A program made the translations under genes and the position numbers. Source: Pezizomycotina sp. ARF18 (Eukaryota > Ascomycota). From it: a stretch of DNA of 64,000 bases. Each line of letters begins with the position of its first letter. Positions within the stretch are counted from its first letter, which is position 1. The stretch is taken from NCBI GenBank assembly GCA_002224055.1, contig AZLU01000012.1:186001-250000 (forward strand), written 5' to 3'. The notes beneath the pieces were generated by a model. It was not told the origin of the DNA. It was given only the letters and a program-made list of their open reading frames with translations, and made no database searches. Of the stretch, positions 12,894 through 24,512 are shown one piece after another.

Positions 12894-15537
12894 ATGTGTC
12901 GCCAAGCGATCAAGTACAAATGCTGCAACCAACTAGGCTATTCCACTTGCCAGAATCACAGTGTAATAATCCTCGCAGGGGTACACAGCAATGTAAAAAA
13001 GTTATTTCCAAAGATGATCCCATCCGCAAGAGTACTGCGAGAGCTGTTACAAATACGTCCAGGAACAAACAAAGGATAAGCTCAAGGCGGAAAAGGAGCA
13101 ATATAAACTGAAAATGCAGTTCTTGAAGGAAAACAATCCCAAGAACGCGATGAAGTCGCCGGGCTTCCTAGACAAATTGAAAGGTGTAACTTCTCCAAAA
13201 TCATCCAGCTTAAAGCCTGATATGAAGGACCTTGGTGGGCCGGCACCACCGAGATTTCTTGGAACGGAGAATCAGATAATGAGAGATGAGGAAAAGAGGC
13301 AGAGAAAGGAACACCGGCATAATGAAAAGAAGAAGAAATCGAGTGCTCATAGTCATCGCAGTGACCGTGTCCTTCCGCAAGCCATGAAGCCTCTAAGGGA
13401 AGAAGCCAATTTGAAGAACAAGCGCCACTACCCCCACCTGACGGTCAGTACGTTGAACAGGATGGCATAAGGATTCTCCCGGATCGGGGCCGCGAGGTCA
13501 GACAACACGACTTCGTCGGAACAACGGGGCTCAAGCCGGTTCTTTCAACTCGGGCAATGCCGGAAGCGGGTCTGGCAGTAAAACCACCAGGCCTGAATCA
13601 ACGCATGAAAGTGAACACGGTAACGGCTCCCAAACATATTTGTACTCCCGCCAGCCACTTCCCATAATTATTCCAAATATCGCGATCTAGATCACAAGCT
13701 AGCTCTCGTCATGGTACGCAAAGCTTCAATGCGACGCGCAAGCTCCCGTGGCGATGCGCAAAGCTCTCAACATGGTGCGCAAAGCTCTCGATCTGCGTCA
13801 CGAACTGGTTCACATCGGAGTTCGGAACATCCTACGTCTCAATATGAGTACGGATCGCATCATGGTTCACAATTCATGTTTCAACCAGAAGCCATTCTGG
13901 TTCTCACCGTTCCTGTCACCGCGTGGATCAGGAACACGCGGCGGTCCAAGTCGCGCCGAATCTAGGCCGGCAAGTCTTTCTCACCAAAATGCTGCGCCAG
14001 GATCCAGCTCCGAAACTGCACCTGCAACTTATCAGAGTAGATCTGGAAGAGGGTCTTCGCATGGTGTTTCTGATTCTCAGTGCCCAGTTCCTTCCGGAAA
14101 TGAGCACCATCAAAGCCCCAAGGGCCCTGAATCTCGGCAACAGGCTACCGCAGGATCATATACGTCGTCGTCGTACGCAGGTGAGCCGTACATCGGACCA
14201 GACGTAGACTCATGGTTGACTAATCAGACTAAAGTACGTTACCCTATAGGCACTCCCTCAGAGCTTTCGTTTGCTACGAGTGGCCAAGAGTTCTCTACAT
14301 TAGAGTATGAAAGCAGAGGGGAAGTCACGAGCCCACAGCAGACTATCGCGAAAAGGGATCCGCAAGAGGTTCCTCTCTTGCTGGATCCGTTCCTCCTCCA
14401 GAGAGACCTAGGGACGGAACTCCTGATCGCCATAGTTCATCGAGAACCTCCCATGGCAGTGGATCCGTCTCGCGATCCAATTTACCGGAAACTACGTCGT
14501 CACGCCCGCTCCGACCGTGACGTCTACGAAATCTGGATCTACGTCAAATATGCCGAGACCGCCAGAGGTATGAGCCGTCAAGGATCCGTTAGAAGTTCGA
14601 AGCATTCCGCCGCACCGACGGACATTCAGGGAGCCATCATTCTGCTGGGACGTCGAAGCACTCAGGAAGTCACCATTCTTCAGGAACGTCGAAACACGCG
14701 GGAAGCCGCCACTCCGTATCCGCGTCGAAACATTCGGGAAGCCATCACTCGGGATCTGTGTCAAGACATTCAGGGAGCCATCATTCATTATCCGGGTCGA
14801 AACATTCGGGAAGCCGTCATTCGGAAGCCATCATTCAGGATCTACGGCGCGGCCTACCTCCAGAGCTACGACATCTACTCATGGCCCTTCGACGCCGAGC
14901 ACGAGCTCAAGACACCATGGGACCGAGTCACGCGATGGCCGTAGTACTAGAGAGTCTGATAAGCCTCAGGCCATTCACATCATGCTCTACAGGTTCGCGA
15001 TCACACATATCACGGTCCGGTGACTCATCGAAAATACCTAGAACTAGTTCGGGTCAGCCCGAGCATAATATTTCCGTGAGCTTCCGGCCCACGCTCCCAC
15101 TTCATCACGGATCTAGTGCCGGGTCAAGAACGAGCTCCAGAGCAGCTCCGTCTGGAACTTCGTCTCAAGTCTCCAGGTCACGCTCGAGGCGTCATGATGA
15201 CCGAAGCTTTTCAAGTGGACATTCTCGCGGTAGCGGTAGCGGGTCTGTGAATTCGTCGTTTCATTACCTCTAGTTAGCGAAGCTGGCTCCTCGCTTTCTG
15301 GAAGATTCGGTGCAGTTTCCAGCTCGTACCCTGCTATGACAGACGGAACTGGCGGTGAGTCTTACTATGGATCTTTCCATGACGCCGGTGGACCTCATGG
15401 TTCCCGGGACACAGAGACCACAATATACGGGTTCCAGTCGGGAATCGTCCTCGAGGAGCGGCTCCACTCGAGGACCGCCTAGCAAGTCTTCGAAAAATGG
15501 TTCTGATCATTCGTCTCACCACAGGCCACGGCGGTAA
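12894..15537 (+). CDS. MC-type head fused to long Ser/His/Gly-rich disordered tail
   Basis: The N-terminus is MC-like (MCRQAIKYKCCNQLGYSTC), followed by a second knot YCESCYKYVQEQTKDKLKAE in another frame. A Lys/Glu-rich, coiled-coil-like helix runs through about 13470 (QFLKENNPKNAMKSPGFLDKL, then RKEHRHNEKKKKSS). The remaining 2 kb encodes low-complexity Ser, His, Gly and Arg sequence (GSFNSGNAGSGSGSKT, GSHRSSEHPTSQYEYGSHHG, SSRESSSRSGSTRG), including a 36-bp tandem repeat at 14617-14832. The frame shifts many times along the tail, as shown by the Ser/His-rich reading moving from frame to frame. It could be one gene of about 880 residues, or several. Metal or RNA binding are possible guesses; I recognise no domain. 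No signal peptide is seen. Confidence 0.5.
13711..13800 (+). repeat. Imperfect 21-bp tandem repeat
   Basis: About four units share a CGCAAAGCTC-like core spaced roughly 21 bp apart, inside the low-complexity part of the MC-type gene. The period keeps the reading frame. Confidence 0.55.
14617..14832 (+). repeat. 36-bp tandem repeat, six units, encoding SKHSGSHHS units
   Basis: Units begin at 14617, 14653, 14689, 14725, 14761 and 14797, exactly 36 bp apart and imperfectly conserved. In the Ser/His frame each unit gives a 12-residue block of the form SKHSGSHHS plus three variable residues, for example SKHSGSHHSSGT and SKHAGSRHSVSA. The variation is mostly synonymous or conservative, so the amino-acid pattern appears to be selected. 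Three or four His per unit makes metal binding conceivable. Confidence 0.85.
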
Positions 15538-16294
15538 ATTCATTCTTTGACTGCCGGTACGCCCTGTCGCTTTGAAGAAACAGTTTCGTTTCTTAGGGTT
15601 ACTTGGTGTAAATGGGGTAAAAGGAGTTGGAGGAACAAAGGGTACGGTGTCACGGAATATCAGTTTGAGGAGGTTTGACGTATTTGAGCACTAGATTATG
15701 TTTCTCTGAGTTCACCTGTAAGCGTTGACGAACTATTTGATAAATAAATTCGAATGAATAATATATGGATATTTGAATTAAGTAAGAGCAACCCCGAATC
15801 ATTGATAGATTGCTCCTGAATCCAATACAATATTTGGAACAATATTACCAAAGATTGTGTATTTACAAAGTGCAATGGTGAAATGGGAATCTAACTCTCC
15901 ACATAATAGTTGTAAATTAAAAAAGAGGGGAGAGAATAACGTATAGAATATGATTTTTATTGCTACGTCTTACGCATTTTCAAGTGCTGAGCTACTCAAG
16001 CGAGGATGGCGGTGTCAAAGAGTTACCATGTTAAGTATTTAGGACGTGAACCCTTTTCTTAAAGTAACAATAATAGCAGTATTCATTATCTATTGTATCT
16101 CCGCTTTAAAACTGAACTCCGTCTTACCGCTGCGGTAAATAGTTGCGAAGACGTAACGAAAACGGGCCTTCATAGATCGGACGAGGAAAGTTTCAGATTT
16201 AGCCTTGTCCTATTTAGTCCTAGCCTATTAGATACAGAAATATCCTCACGTACTCATGCCTCCGCTTGCGATTTTTGAGCTGTCTCAAACGGCT
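15538..16294. other. Intergenic, no gene seen
   Basis: This AT-rich spacer separates convergent genes. No coding signal or repeat is supported. Confidence 0.5.
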
Positions 16295-16738
16295 TCAGCT
16301 TAGTACAATTTCTTTTAGCAAGCCATTGGCTGTATTGGTCCGTGCATCCTCATCCTGGCTATCGAGTGGCACTACTGGAGGTGGATCCCCGGCGGGGCGC
16401 TTTCTCTCCCTCGGTTTAATTGTCGAGTCTTTGATGTCGCGGATTGAACGTTCGCATCGTTTCTCAATTTTTTCAACCTTCTTATCTTCATCGTCGTTTC
16501 GTTGTTGACTTCGTTTGCAAAGTTGGTGATTTCTCCGCAAGATTCGCAACCTTCTGCGCAAACGATATAGACCCAACCTGGCTTTTCATTATCGGAGAAC
16601 ATTCTGCCACCGGGGACCACGCTGTGATAGATTTTTGGCAGGCGCAGCCGTTTGTGGGTGTTCGACGTGCTTCATCACCCGATGACAATCTGCGCGGTTG
16701 TCTCGGCAGAAGATATAGACGGGCACTGTATAACACAT
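16295..16738 (-). CDS. MC-family protein, frame-disrupted, long charged tail
   Basis: The start reads MCYTVPVYIFC. In a second frame comes the first knot NGCACQKS, and in a third frame the second knot VCAEGCESCGEITNFANEV. A charged helix and a basic Pro-rich tail follow (IKPRERKRPAGDPPPVV), ending LLKEIVLS. All family parts are present in the expected order across about 440 bp, but the frame changes at least twice. This looks like one gene with small indels and not three fragments. Confidence 0.55.
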
Positions 16739-17523
16739 GACTAATTTTGGAGATTGAGCGTTTGAAGCCTGTAGAAAGTTGCGATTTAACCGTCTAAAGA
16801 GGTATTTTATGGCCTAAATTTGGACTTCGAACGGAAGACTTGGAGGTGTAAATTTTAACGGAAACCAAATCTTCGATGTAGGTAAATATCTCCAAGTTTT
16901 ACTCGGAAGGAGATACATGTGCACGGGAAAATCCCAAGAAATGGCCGAAACAGAAAATCAATTGATACAAGCTTCAGTTTAGTGTGACACTAGGGTGAGC
17001 TCATCACCGTAAAATAGTGCAAAAGAGAATACGTGTTGGAACAACGTACAAAAATTTCTCTTTATCACTTAGCAATCTGCTTTGAAAATTTCTTGAAATT
17101 TTCTGAGCCGAGTTTGAGATATTGTCTATTCAATCTTTAGCCGTGACATTTCAGCGAGAATTTTCAAGGCAATATTTTGATATTTGTCTCGCGGTTGCCA
17201 TATGACCATGATAGAAGACGAGTACAATAGAGCCACGAGCTACAATACTACGCCGTCGTTTACATTGAAATCGGCTTTTGAAATTTTCGGGAGTATTTTA
17301 ATATCGCAGCTATCCTTAGGGAATAGAACAGAAATTTGGTATCGCGTTAGTAGAAACATTATACAATGGATCAATATCGAAGACCTCTGAGATCCAAAGG
17401 CTTCATCAAAAGTTGTTTCATAAAAAGGTCATCCGAAAAAAAAAAAGTCTAATAACTATTTTGTTTCGTTTCTAGGACCGAGAGTCATGAAGGGCGAGTC
17501 TGGAGTCTAGCAGAGGGAAAACC

Positions 17524-17996
17524 TTAGCAAAAGCGGAGAGACCGGTTTATGGTGAGATTTGTAGAATGGCATGTCGCTTTAATCCTTAATATTTCTGAGG
17601 GACTTCTGGCGGACTTGCGCCCGGCGATTACGGGCAGACGCGTAGGGCGGAAGCTCAAGCCCCCTGTATCGTGGCGCTTGAATTTCGGCGGAATGTCGAT
17701 CGTACGCATTGTTTCAAGTGGTAAAGAGTCTTCTTTTAAAAGCTCATGAACTAGCTTGAGATTTCCATCCCGATAGCCCAATTCAACTCGCGGATGTGTT
17801 CATTGACGACTACGCAGCCATGGCATAAACATTCGACGTACCCCGACAAGGGGTTTTTGACATCTTGATGACCTACGTTCAGGGCATTGTAACTCAACCT
17901 GTTGCAGGGACAACCGTCTTTCTGTCGCACAATATGCTTAATCGGCTTTTGGCTCAGGTCAGGGCAATAGAAATATAGAATCGTATGCGTGCACAT
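17524..17996 (-). CDS. MC-family protein
   Basis: The first 81 residues form one open frame: MCTHTILYFYC start, first knot DGCPCNRLSYN, second knot ECLCHGC, then the helix VVVNEHIRELN. Near 17760 the frame changes and continues as GNLKLVHELLKEDSLPLETM, then IDIPPKFKRHDTGG, which matches the closing part of the family. The gene is in tandem with the copies at 16.7 and 19.2 kb, all on the minus strand with starts 1.2-1.3 kb apart. No signal peptide is present. Confidence 0.65.
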
Positions 17997-18878
17997 GTTT
18001 TACTGGCCTGTAGGTTGGAGTGACTGTGGTAGATTGCTTGCTTTCTAGGATGTGGTGAAGAGCTTTGACCGAATGTTGAGACAAATGTAGTGACAAGGAT
18101 TTGCAGGACCCGCATTCAGGGCGCAGACCATAATTCTATAGAAATGGGCAAGATATCGATTGGGAATCATTGAAGTACTTCGCTTTGAAATACTGGTAGA
18201 ATAAACTAGGGAGCGATATTTCGGCAGAATTATTTTATCATATCAGTAGCTAGAAAGTGTTCTAGCCCCATTTTCGAAATGCTTAGTGCTAATAAAATTG
18301 CGAACGATTGAATCAATGGTTGCAGCATGCCCTTTCGATATACGAATCCAAGAGCCATGGCAACAGGCTGCTGAATAGAGACTTGGGTGTCGTCTAGCTA
18401 ACCATGCCCTCATTTACCTATATCCAAATCTGCGTCTTATGTATGAATTCAGTATACTATTGGAGCAGCAATAGGAAGAGAGCTGGTTCTTGCTCTTATT
18501 CTTAACTTCCGAGAGAGGGGATATCATCCCATTATATACGTGATCGCGTTGTTCCAACATATACAACAGTCGTTTATATTAATGGGAATTTCACAAAGCC
18601 AATGGCATGAAGATCTACGATCTATGATAATAGTATGTTCCAGGCAATCGCAACCGCTCTCCTTCTGAAGATTTAGTACAAACTAAAAGGCCACGGAATT
18701 GAAAGCCAATTTGGGAAAGTAAGGCACTAAGATATGAGTACCGTGTGGTGAATAAGTGAAATACCATTAGTGGCGGAAGATAATTTTAAGCTTTGGTCAT
18801 TCAGAGGAAGTAAAATGGTGTTCTTCCATCAAGCATAAATAGGGCTCCGACGCCAACCCGGCCGTAAGTGCCATGTCA
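17997..18878. other. Spacer between MC genes
   Basis: This AT-rich intergenic stretch lies upstream of the 18.0 kb gene. I see no gene or repeat in it. Confidence 0.5.
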
Positions 18879-19208
18879 CTACCAGATTCCGCCAAAGTCC
18901 CCGCAGTCGGTTGTGTCGTACATGCCCACACGCTCCAGGTTTCGCAAAGGCCCGCAGAACTGCTCCAATAGTACCCAGGACTCCGTTGGCGCCGGCAGAT
19001 GCGAATTGAACGAACGGTTAAATTTGCGGATCGCGAAGGAGATTTGCCGACAGAGCTCGCAGTTGTTGGCGCAGGCATGGATATCCGCTCTGATGAATGT
19101 ATTCTGCGTACATGGACACCGTCCGAAGGATCCCGTTACCCGAATTTTCGCTGTCGGTCGACCGAATACGTTAGGGTGCTCAAAGATTACGACGCAAAGT
19201 TCGCACAT
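18879..19208 (-). CDS. MC-family protein, intact
   Basis: This single 109-residue frame has all family parts: MCELCVVIFEHPN start, first knot GRCPCTQNTF (about residues 29-38), second knot ACANNCELC (about 45-53), and a charged helix AIRKFNRSFN. The C-terminus is longer than usual and lacks a clear G-x-IP tail. The opposite strand is also open here, but only the minus strand carries the family pattern. A TATAAAA on the same strand lies 196 bp upstream. Confidence 0.7.
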   Translation of the reverse strand: MCELCVVIFEHPNVFGRPTAKIRVTGSFGRCPCTQNTFIRADIHACANNCELCRQISFAIRKFNRSFNSHLPAPTESWVLLEQFCGPLRNLERVGMYDTTDCGDFGGIW

Positions 19209-19403
19209 GGTTACCGGTCTGGGATCGCGCTATCGGGGAGCTGTCCTAGATACCTAAGCTGTAGAATGTTAGACTGGGCGTAGAGAGCTTTCGTAAAGTG
19301 TTCTTTAGAGGGGCGGTTCGAAGTTGGACAACGGGAAATCCTGGACGGGTAGCGCTTTGGTGGTATATTAGAGGAAACAGGATTAAATCATCGCCGCGAA
19401 ATG

Positions 19404-19410
19404 TTTTATA
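19404..19410 (-). promoter_or_regulatory. Possible TATA box of the MC gene at 19.2 kb
   Basis: The minus strand reads TATAAAA, 196 bp upstream of the ATG at 19208. The distance is slightly longer than for the plus-strand array genes. Confidence 0.35.
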
Positions 19411-20178
19411 CGATTTGCTGAGGTACGTTTATGGAAGACATGAGAGAATATGCATCGGAGCTTGGTTGTTTCACAGAAGGCGTATTTGATAGCTTGAAGT
19501 TGAACTCGCAGGCGTTTGGAGTCGTATCGAATGAGTGTTTCGAAGATGCGTATAACAGAAGCAGTCGAGGAATTGAGATAGTATCATTCTCAATAAATTC
19601 TAGGGATATACAATGCTGGATATCTGGTTTTTTGTTCGGTGTAAAACAAACGGGAAAAAAAAAGTCAGAACCGGTTTATTCTTTCTCTTTCGAAATATGC
19701 GAACAATAGAGGAACTGAGGCGACGTCCGACATGGAAGTGATATGTTCAGTAAACCGTTTTGATGAAATCTATTAATTTGGTTTTGTTTCGGGTTCTGAA
19801 CAAGAGCCTCTGGCGTGATAACTCGAAAAAAAAAAATCATAACAATTTAGCGATCGCAACAATCAGAGGAATTTCAGCTTCGGAAGTCTTCGCACTTGGA
19901 TTTTGAATTTCATATTATTCTAGGATGAGGATTGTTTCTTGAGGACTGCTGTACTTCAGTTATATGGCGCGTTTTCTTGCGTCACGGATATAGAGCGAAA
20001 TCTTATTTTCGAATATACATATTAGAAGATGCAAACTGAGGAAAACCGCTTAACTACCGAAATGATGAAATTCAAGAACCTTGGGATAAACTATCTGATA
20101 ATCAGAGAAATAAATTTCATCTTCTCCTCAATAGCTCAAGGACGATACCGAGAGAAAATTCTGTTTCACTTGCTTAAA
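19411..20178. other. Intergenic, no gene seen
   Basis: Plus-strand open frames at 19.4-19.7 kb have no recognisable motif. No family signature was seen on either strand. Confidence 0.45.
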
Positions 20179-20826
20179 CTAACAATCCACGATACAGGGT
20201 TGCGGCGCTCCGGGGTCGGCCCAACCGACCCGATTCTTGCAGGCGCAAAGTCTCGGCTCATAGAAGCCATTTCCCGACGGATCTTTCCGCGGTATCTGGA
20301 CCGTGAAATTTCCCTCAGACTTTATGATCGGTCCACCCTTGCAATCAGCACCGCCGTGAATATCTCTGTATCCAGTAACCTGGAGCATTCCAGGATATAC
20401 CAGCAGAGAACAAGTCCATGCGCCCGGAGGACAATTTTCCGTAACACTTTCTGTTGTCCCGTCACTGATACTCTCGGCGACGGAGACGGATAGCCGAGGC
20501 TGAAGACGTCGGAGATTTTGATACCGAGATCGGCCCCTTCCGTGAAAGTGAAACCGATGGTGTGCGTTTCGCCGAAGGTGAACGCTTAAATAAGAATTAG
20601 TTTATAATTTACGAATAAAATCAATAAGGAAGATAATAGCGATGGGAGCTCACAGGTTCGCCTGCAGCGGAAGCACCGATCTGCCACGGCGGTCCTTGTA
20701 TTGTTTGTTCGCTAGTCTTTACTGGGCAGTTTGAGGTCGGGGTGGTGGTGGAGAGAAGGGCTTTGGAGCGGTAGCAACCAAAGTTGCGATGCTTAAGATA
20801 CTCGTAAGAAAATGAAGTCTAAACAT
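20179..20826 (-). CDS. Secreted protein, one intron, frame-disrupted
   Basis: The start MFRLHFLTSILSIATLVATA is a signal peptide. The next part reads SNCPVKTSEQTIQGPPWQIG, then an intron with GT...AG borders at 20585-20653. The second exon reads FTFGETHTIGFTFTEGADLG and IKISDVFSLGY, then VAESISDGTTESVTENCPPG, TCSLLVYPG and KGGPIIKSEGNFTVQIPRKD. It closes with RLCACKNRVGWADPGAPQPC and stops at 20179. The Cys, Gly and beta-rich character fits a secreted fungal protein, and I do not recognise the family. The frame changes after the signal peptide and after FSLGY. A TATAAG on the minus strand lies about 125 bp upstream. A plus-strand frame of 154 residues over the same bases is a shadow. Confidence 0.6.
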
Positions 20827-22922
20827 AATGGAATTCGAAGGTTTGATGTTTTTCCTTTCTACTGTTCTTGGACGCGATGCTTTAATGTGCTACGGCGGCT
20901 GGAACTCGATTGTTGAGATATTCTTGTCATGGCGGCGGATATCTTTCGTTCTTATAAATTTTTGTCGCCATAATTACCTACATCTTGCGTTATTCCTGAT
21001 GAGACTAGAAATCATTAGATTACCAAAGGCTCAACATTATCGTTTCCATGACGTTGATGTTAGAGATGGGGCCTGGAGAGAAGCGTAAAGGTTCCTTGTG
21101 CCGCCATTGCGACTCTGGTGGCCGTCTAGCGTGCGGCGTTGAGAATAACCTTCGAGGCTTCAAGCTTTTAGTCTACCATGATTGACGATAAAGATCACCA
21201 GTGAGCGGCTGTGCCTTGAAGTCTCCGTGAAAATTCGACTCCACAATGCTCAAACTTGTAGGTTTAAGCTATTTACTGTGGAGATTCATGTGTATAGCTT
21301 CGCTGCCTGACGTTTATTGGTTCTGAGTTTTATTTTCGAAGCTACAGGCCTACTCCGTGTCACACAAGGATATATTTAAAATACAAACGAGTTTCATGAT
21401 AATGGATGATATAATCTTAGACGATCAACACGGTGGGTCTCTCCACCTTACCAAATCGTGATATACAATCATATCGATTCAACAAAAACTGCGAAGGTAG
21501 AGAAATAGTTACACTTTGTACGAACCTTATCGGAGCGAACAAGTAAATTATTACCTCCAAGTAAGCAGAAGAGGTAATTATATTTCCAGGGGAAGATAGG
21601 ATTCTGCCGCGACGACCGGTTCATTCAAAGAAATCTCGGGGTACGCAGGGCTTGATGCGGAATATAGATATCCCGAAACCCCCGAGCATTCCGCGGGGGC
21701 TTCGCCGCAAGATCGACGTGATTCTCCTCACGCTCTCCCGGACCCTTGCAGCTCGCTATCGGCCGAAATTTAGGTCCCACCAAAAAGTATTACGACACTG
21801 TCGCGACTGAGGAAGGAAACCATTTATAGAAACCATGATAAGGTTCTTTAAAACTGGAATTTTGGTGTCTTTTCTACATCAGGCTACTATCTATACGCGG
21901 GTTAGTTATTAAATGTTCAAATTTTGTCGCGCATTGGGAGGCTTTATCCGCTTGAAACAAGTTCAGGAAGTTCTGTAAAAAATGCTCTTGGGTAACTGTG
22001 TGCCTGCCTACCCAGCTAGCAATAATGACATAAAAGTGGAATAGAAGGGCCGTTTTTGAGAACAGCGACTATGGGAACCTCGTAGTCAATGTTGCATTGC
22101 CCTCAAATTATGCTACATGAAATGTTTCCTGGATACTGGCAATAGCGATAGCCTTGACTCTATAGAGCTCGGCCTGAACTTGAAACCAAAGACTTAGGGC
22201 GTGCCGCTCTTGTTTTGGAAATGCTACGAAAGTCAAATTTGCTGGATATTAATTATCATAGAACCTCAACCTCAATGTATTTCTTTGCTCTAAAAAAATG
22301 AGAAAAAAAGTCTTTAATAGGTAATTTTGACGGAGCTTTGGTTAATTTTGGCCGATGAAATTTAATTGGATCCACGTTGAAGTACTTTGGAAGGTAACTC
22401 AAAGAAGAAAGTAAATAACAAGCTCTGGATCAATCTATTATTATTACTATTATTATCATTATTATTCTTACTATTCTTACTATTATTATTATTATTATTA
22501 TTATGGCGAGTACAGTAAAACGAATGAAAAAAGAAAAAAGAAAAAGGGAAAAATGAAAGAAAATAAGACAGGAAACGACGTGCATTCAATGTTGAGCGAT
22601 ACGCAAAATGAGTAAGTTGCAAAAATAAATAATAAATAAATGAATAAATAACAATAATAATAAAAAGACTCTACTAAGCTTGGGGCAATAGTGCTAGAAA
22701 CTAAGGCTCAAATGCACGTTGTAAAGCTTGCTGCGAAATGTGGGCCACTATAGCGGGACACACAAGGTAAGCCAGTCTTGCTGAATAGTCCGACTTTGAT
22801 TAGTGCGGCCAGGTCGGGTCAAGAAGCTTCACCTTCTTTCAGGGTCCGTTTCTTCTTTGATGTCGCTTAATCTCTTCACCTGAGCAAGCTCTATTATAAA
22901 GTGCAGCTTGTGGTCGGGTCCG
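20827..22922. other. Intergenic, with a GC-richer patch
   Basis: No gene is supported in this 2-kb stretch. A GC-richer patch at about 21600-21790 stands out from AT-rich surroundings and may be a remnant of coding or inserted DNA; I could not identify it. An ATT microsatellite lies at 22434-22504. Confidence 0.45.
22434..22504. repeat. ATT/AAT microsatellite
   Basis: About 70 bp of imperfect ATT triplets, interrupted by C substitutions. A related AAT/AAATAAAT stretch follows at about 22620-22665. Confidence 0.85.
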
Positions 22923-23181
22923 TCATAGTATCAATTGAGGAGATATAAGTCTCGAAGTGGGGTCCTTATAACACCACAGACTGATGCAAGGACAATCTCT
23001 GAAGTAGACGCGGAGACCATCTCTGGGCAGTTGCATGGCTTCCCGTCGTTGAGGGTGTAGTAGGGAAGGTCGTGTGCATAGTCGGCTGTAATTTCCGTAC
23101 ATGATGGGGCCGAACGTTGTCATCAGGCTTGCGAATGGGATGGCGGGCGCCAATCATGTAGATGTTCGTTTGTCGGCACAT
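22923..23181 (-). CDS. MC-family protein, frame-disrupted
   Basis: The start is MCRQTNIYMIGARHP. In another frame comes the first knot GKPCNCPEMV, and in a third the second knot YFRDCPCISLWCYKD. The order and spacing fit the family, but two frame changes interrupt it and no closing tail is evident. It lies 790 bp downstream of the start of the intact copy at 23.97 kb, on the same strand. Confidence 0.5.
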
Positions 23182-23710
23182 ATTTGCGTGTATGTTTGCT
23201 TTAAGGTGTCCTTGATTTCTAGTAGTTGTACGATTGGAAGATAATGGCGTTGAAGAAATTTAAGGATTGATATCTCATCCCTGCTTGTTCAGGTAAGAAG
23301 CCCTCTTAAAATAATGAAGGGATCAGCATGTCATTTGAACTTGTTAATTATTTCTGACCCTAATAACTAAAACCTGGCGGGATATAAATAGCTGTTATGA
23401 TAGAGAGATTACAAGCTTGAATACCCAGCAACAAAGAAAAAGGTAAGACTTTTGAATGCGTTCCATCAATTTGACGTTTTGAAGTTTAACCGATGATGAG
23501 CGGAGGTCAGACTAGATTTGCTTTACACCGATTTGGGATCGCATTGAAAACAAAGGGCACAAAACCAAAGAAAATCCGTTGGAATATTAAAAACACGATT
23601 TCGCGTATAGATTCATTAAATGATTGTCCCAGTGGCAATGATATCCCAGTATGTAACGGTCGTCGGATCTGTAATCTTGAGGTCGTTGATACTGGCCAAG
23701 CTCCGACTAG
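23182..23710. other. Spacer between MC genes
   Basis: A GATATAAATAG TATA-like motif on the plus strand at about 23384 has no obvious plus-strand gene behind it. No coding signal is supported. Confidence 0.4.
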
Positions 23711-23971
23711 TCAGCCTGGTAACGCCGCGAGCCACAAGTTGTCGCCTGACATGTTGTTGAGCTGCTCTACGAAATCTGATAACTCTGCGCAAGGCGCGCA
23801 GTTGGGCTTCTGACACTTATACATGTGGAGGCGATCTATTATATATTCTTGGCAGTCACAGTCGTCGATGAAACCCTGGTCTATCTTGCCGACGTAACCA
23901 GGCCTGACTCCAGATCCGTCGGTGTCAGACTGAAAGCCTCCGTACAGAAATAGGTCTGTCTGTTGACACAT
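23711..23971 (-). CDS. MC-family protein, intact
   Basis: An 86-residue open frame: MCQQTDLFLYGGFQSDTDG start, first knot DDCDCQEYIID (near residue 37), second knot KCQKPNCAPC (near 53-62), then the helix AELSDFVEQLNNMSGDN. The middle loop between the start and the first knot is longer than usual. There is no signal peptide or membrane segment. The basic IP tail is not obvious and may lie in another frame downstream. Confidence 0.65.
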   Translation of the reverse strand: MCQQTDLFLYGGFQSDTDGSGVRPGYVGKIDQGFIDDCDCQEYIIDRLHMYKCQKPNCAPCAELSDFVEQLNNMSGDNLWLAALPG

Positions 23972-24512
23972 TGCTGGACCCCGTATGTCGATATCGGTGT
24001 TCTATGGTTGTAGGAAACAGAAATGTGTAATATCCTAGATGAGGGAGTGGACTAATGTTATTTTGGATGGGGTGGGGTATATCAAGGTAGGATTGAGAAT
24101 CATTGGATATAAAACTTCGTCACGACGTGTGCGCTATCGCTGGAAACATATGAAGTGATAATTTTCTTAGAGCTTCACTGTATCATTTTAGATTCGCCCA
24201 CTGATAGTGATACTGAGATACAACAACTCGAAATCGTTGGGTTGTGAGATGTTCGTTATTGAACAAAACTAACCAAATTATCTGAACCATGCTTTGTTTT
24301 TGGAAGTAATTTAGTCTTTTTAAGCTTTGGCCAAGTGCTCCACTGGGAAAGGCCATCTCTACGTTATAGCAAAAGGTAAGTTCTTTAGCACTATATCGCA
24401 TAACCCTCGTTAGAGGCTCAGGAGCCATATATCAGATAACCATAATTGAAGATATCTACCAGCAAAATTTATTAGTTAAAAATAAAGAGGAAGCACGGAG
24501 GCTAATTCAAGT

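Noticed and set aside
13748-14944. A 398-residue plus-strand frame taken as one protein.
   Set aside because: The Ser/His/Gly-rich coding signal enters and leaves this frame several times. The 36-bp repeat is best read in a different frame, so the long frame is partly fortuitous.
16917-16983. A plus-strand MCTGKSQEMAETE peptide, considered as another MC-family start.
   Set aside because: It has no cysteine knot in any frame downstream and ends after 21 residues.
20029-20493. A 154-residue plus-strand frame.
   Set aside because: It is the shadow of the secreted-protein gene on the minus strand, which has a signal peptide and an intron in the right places.
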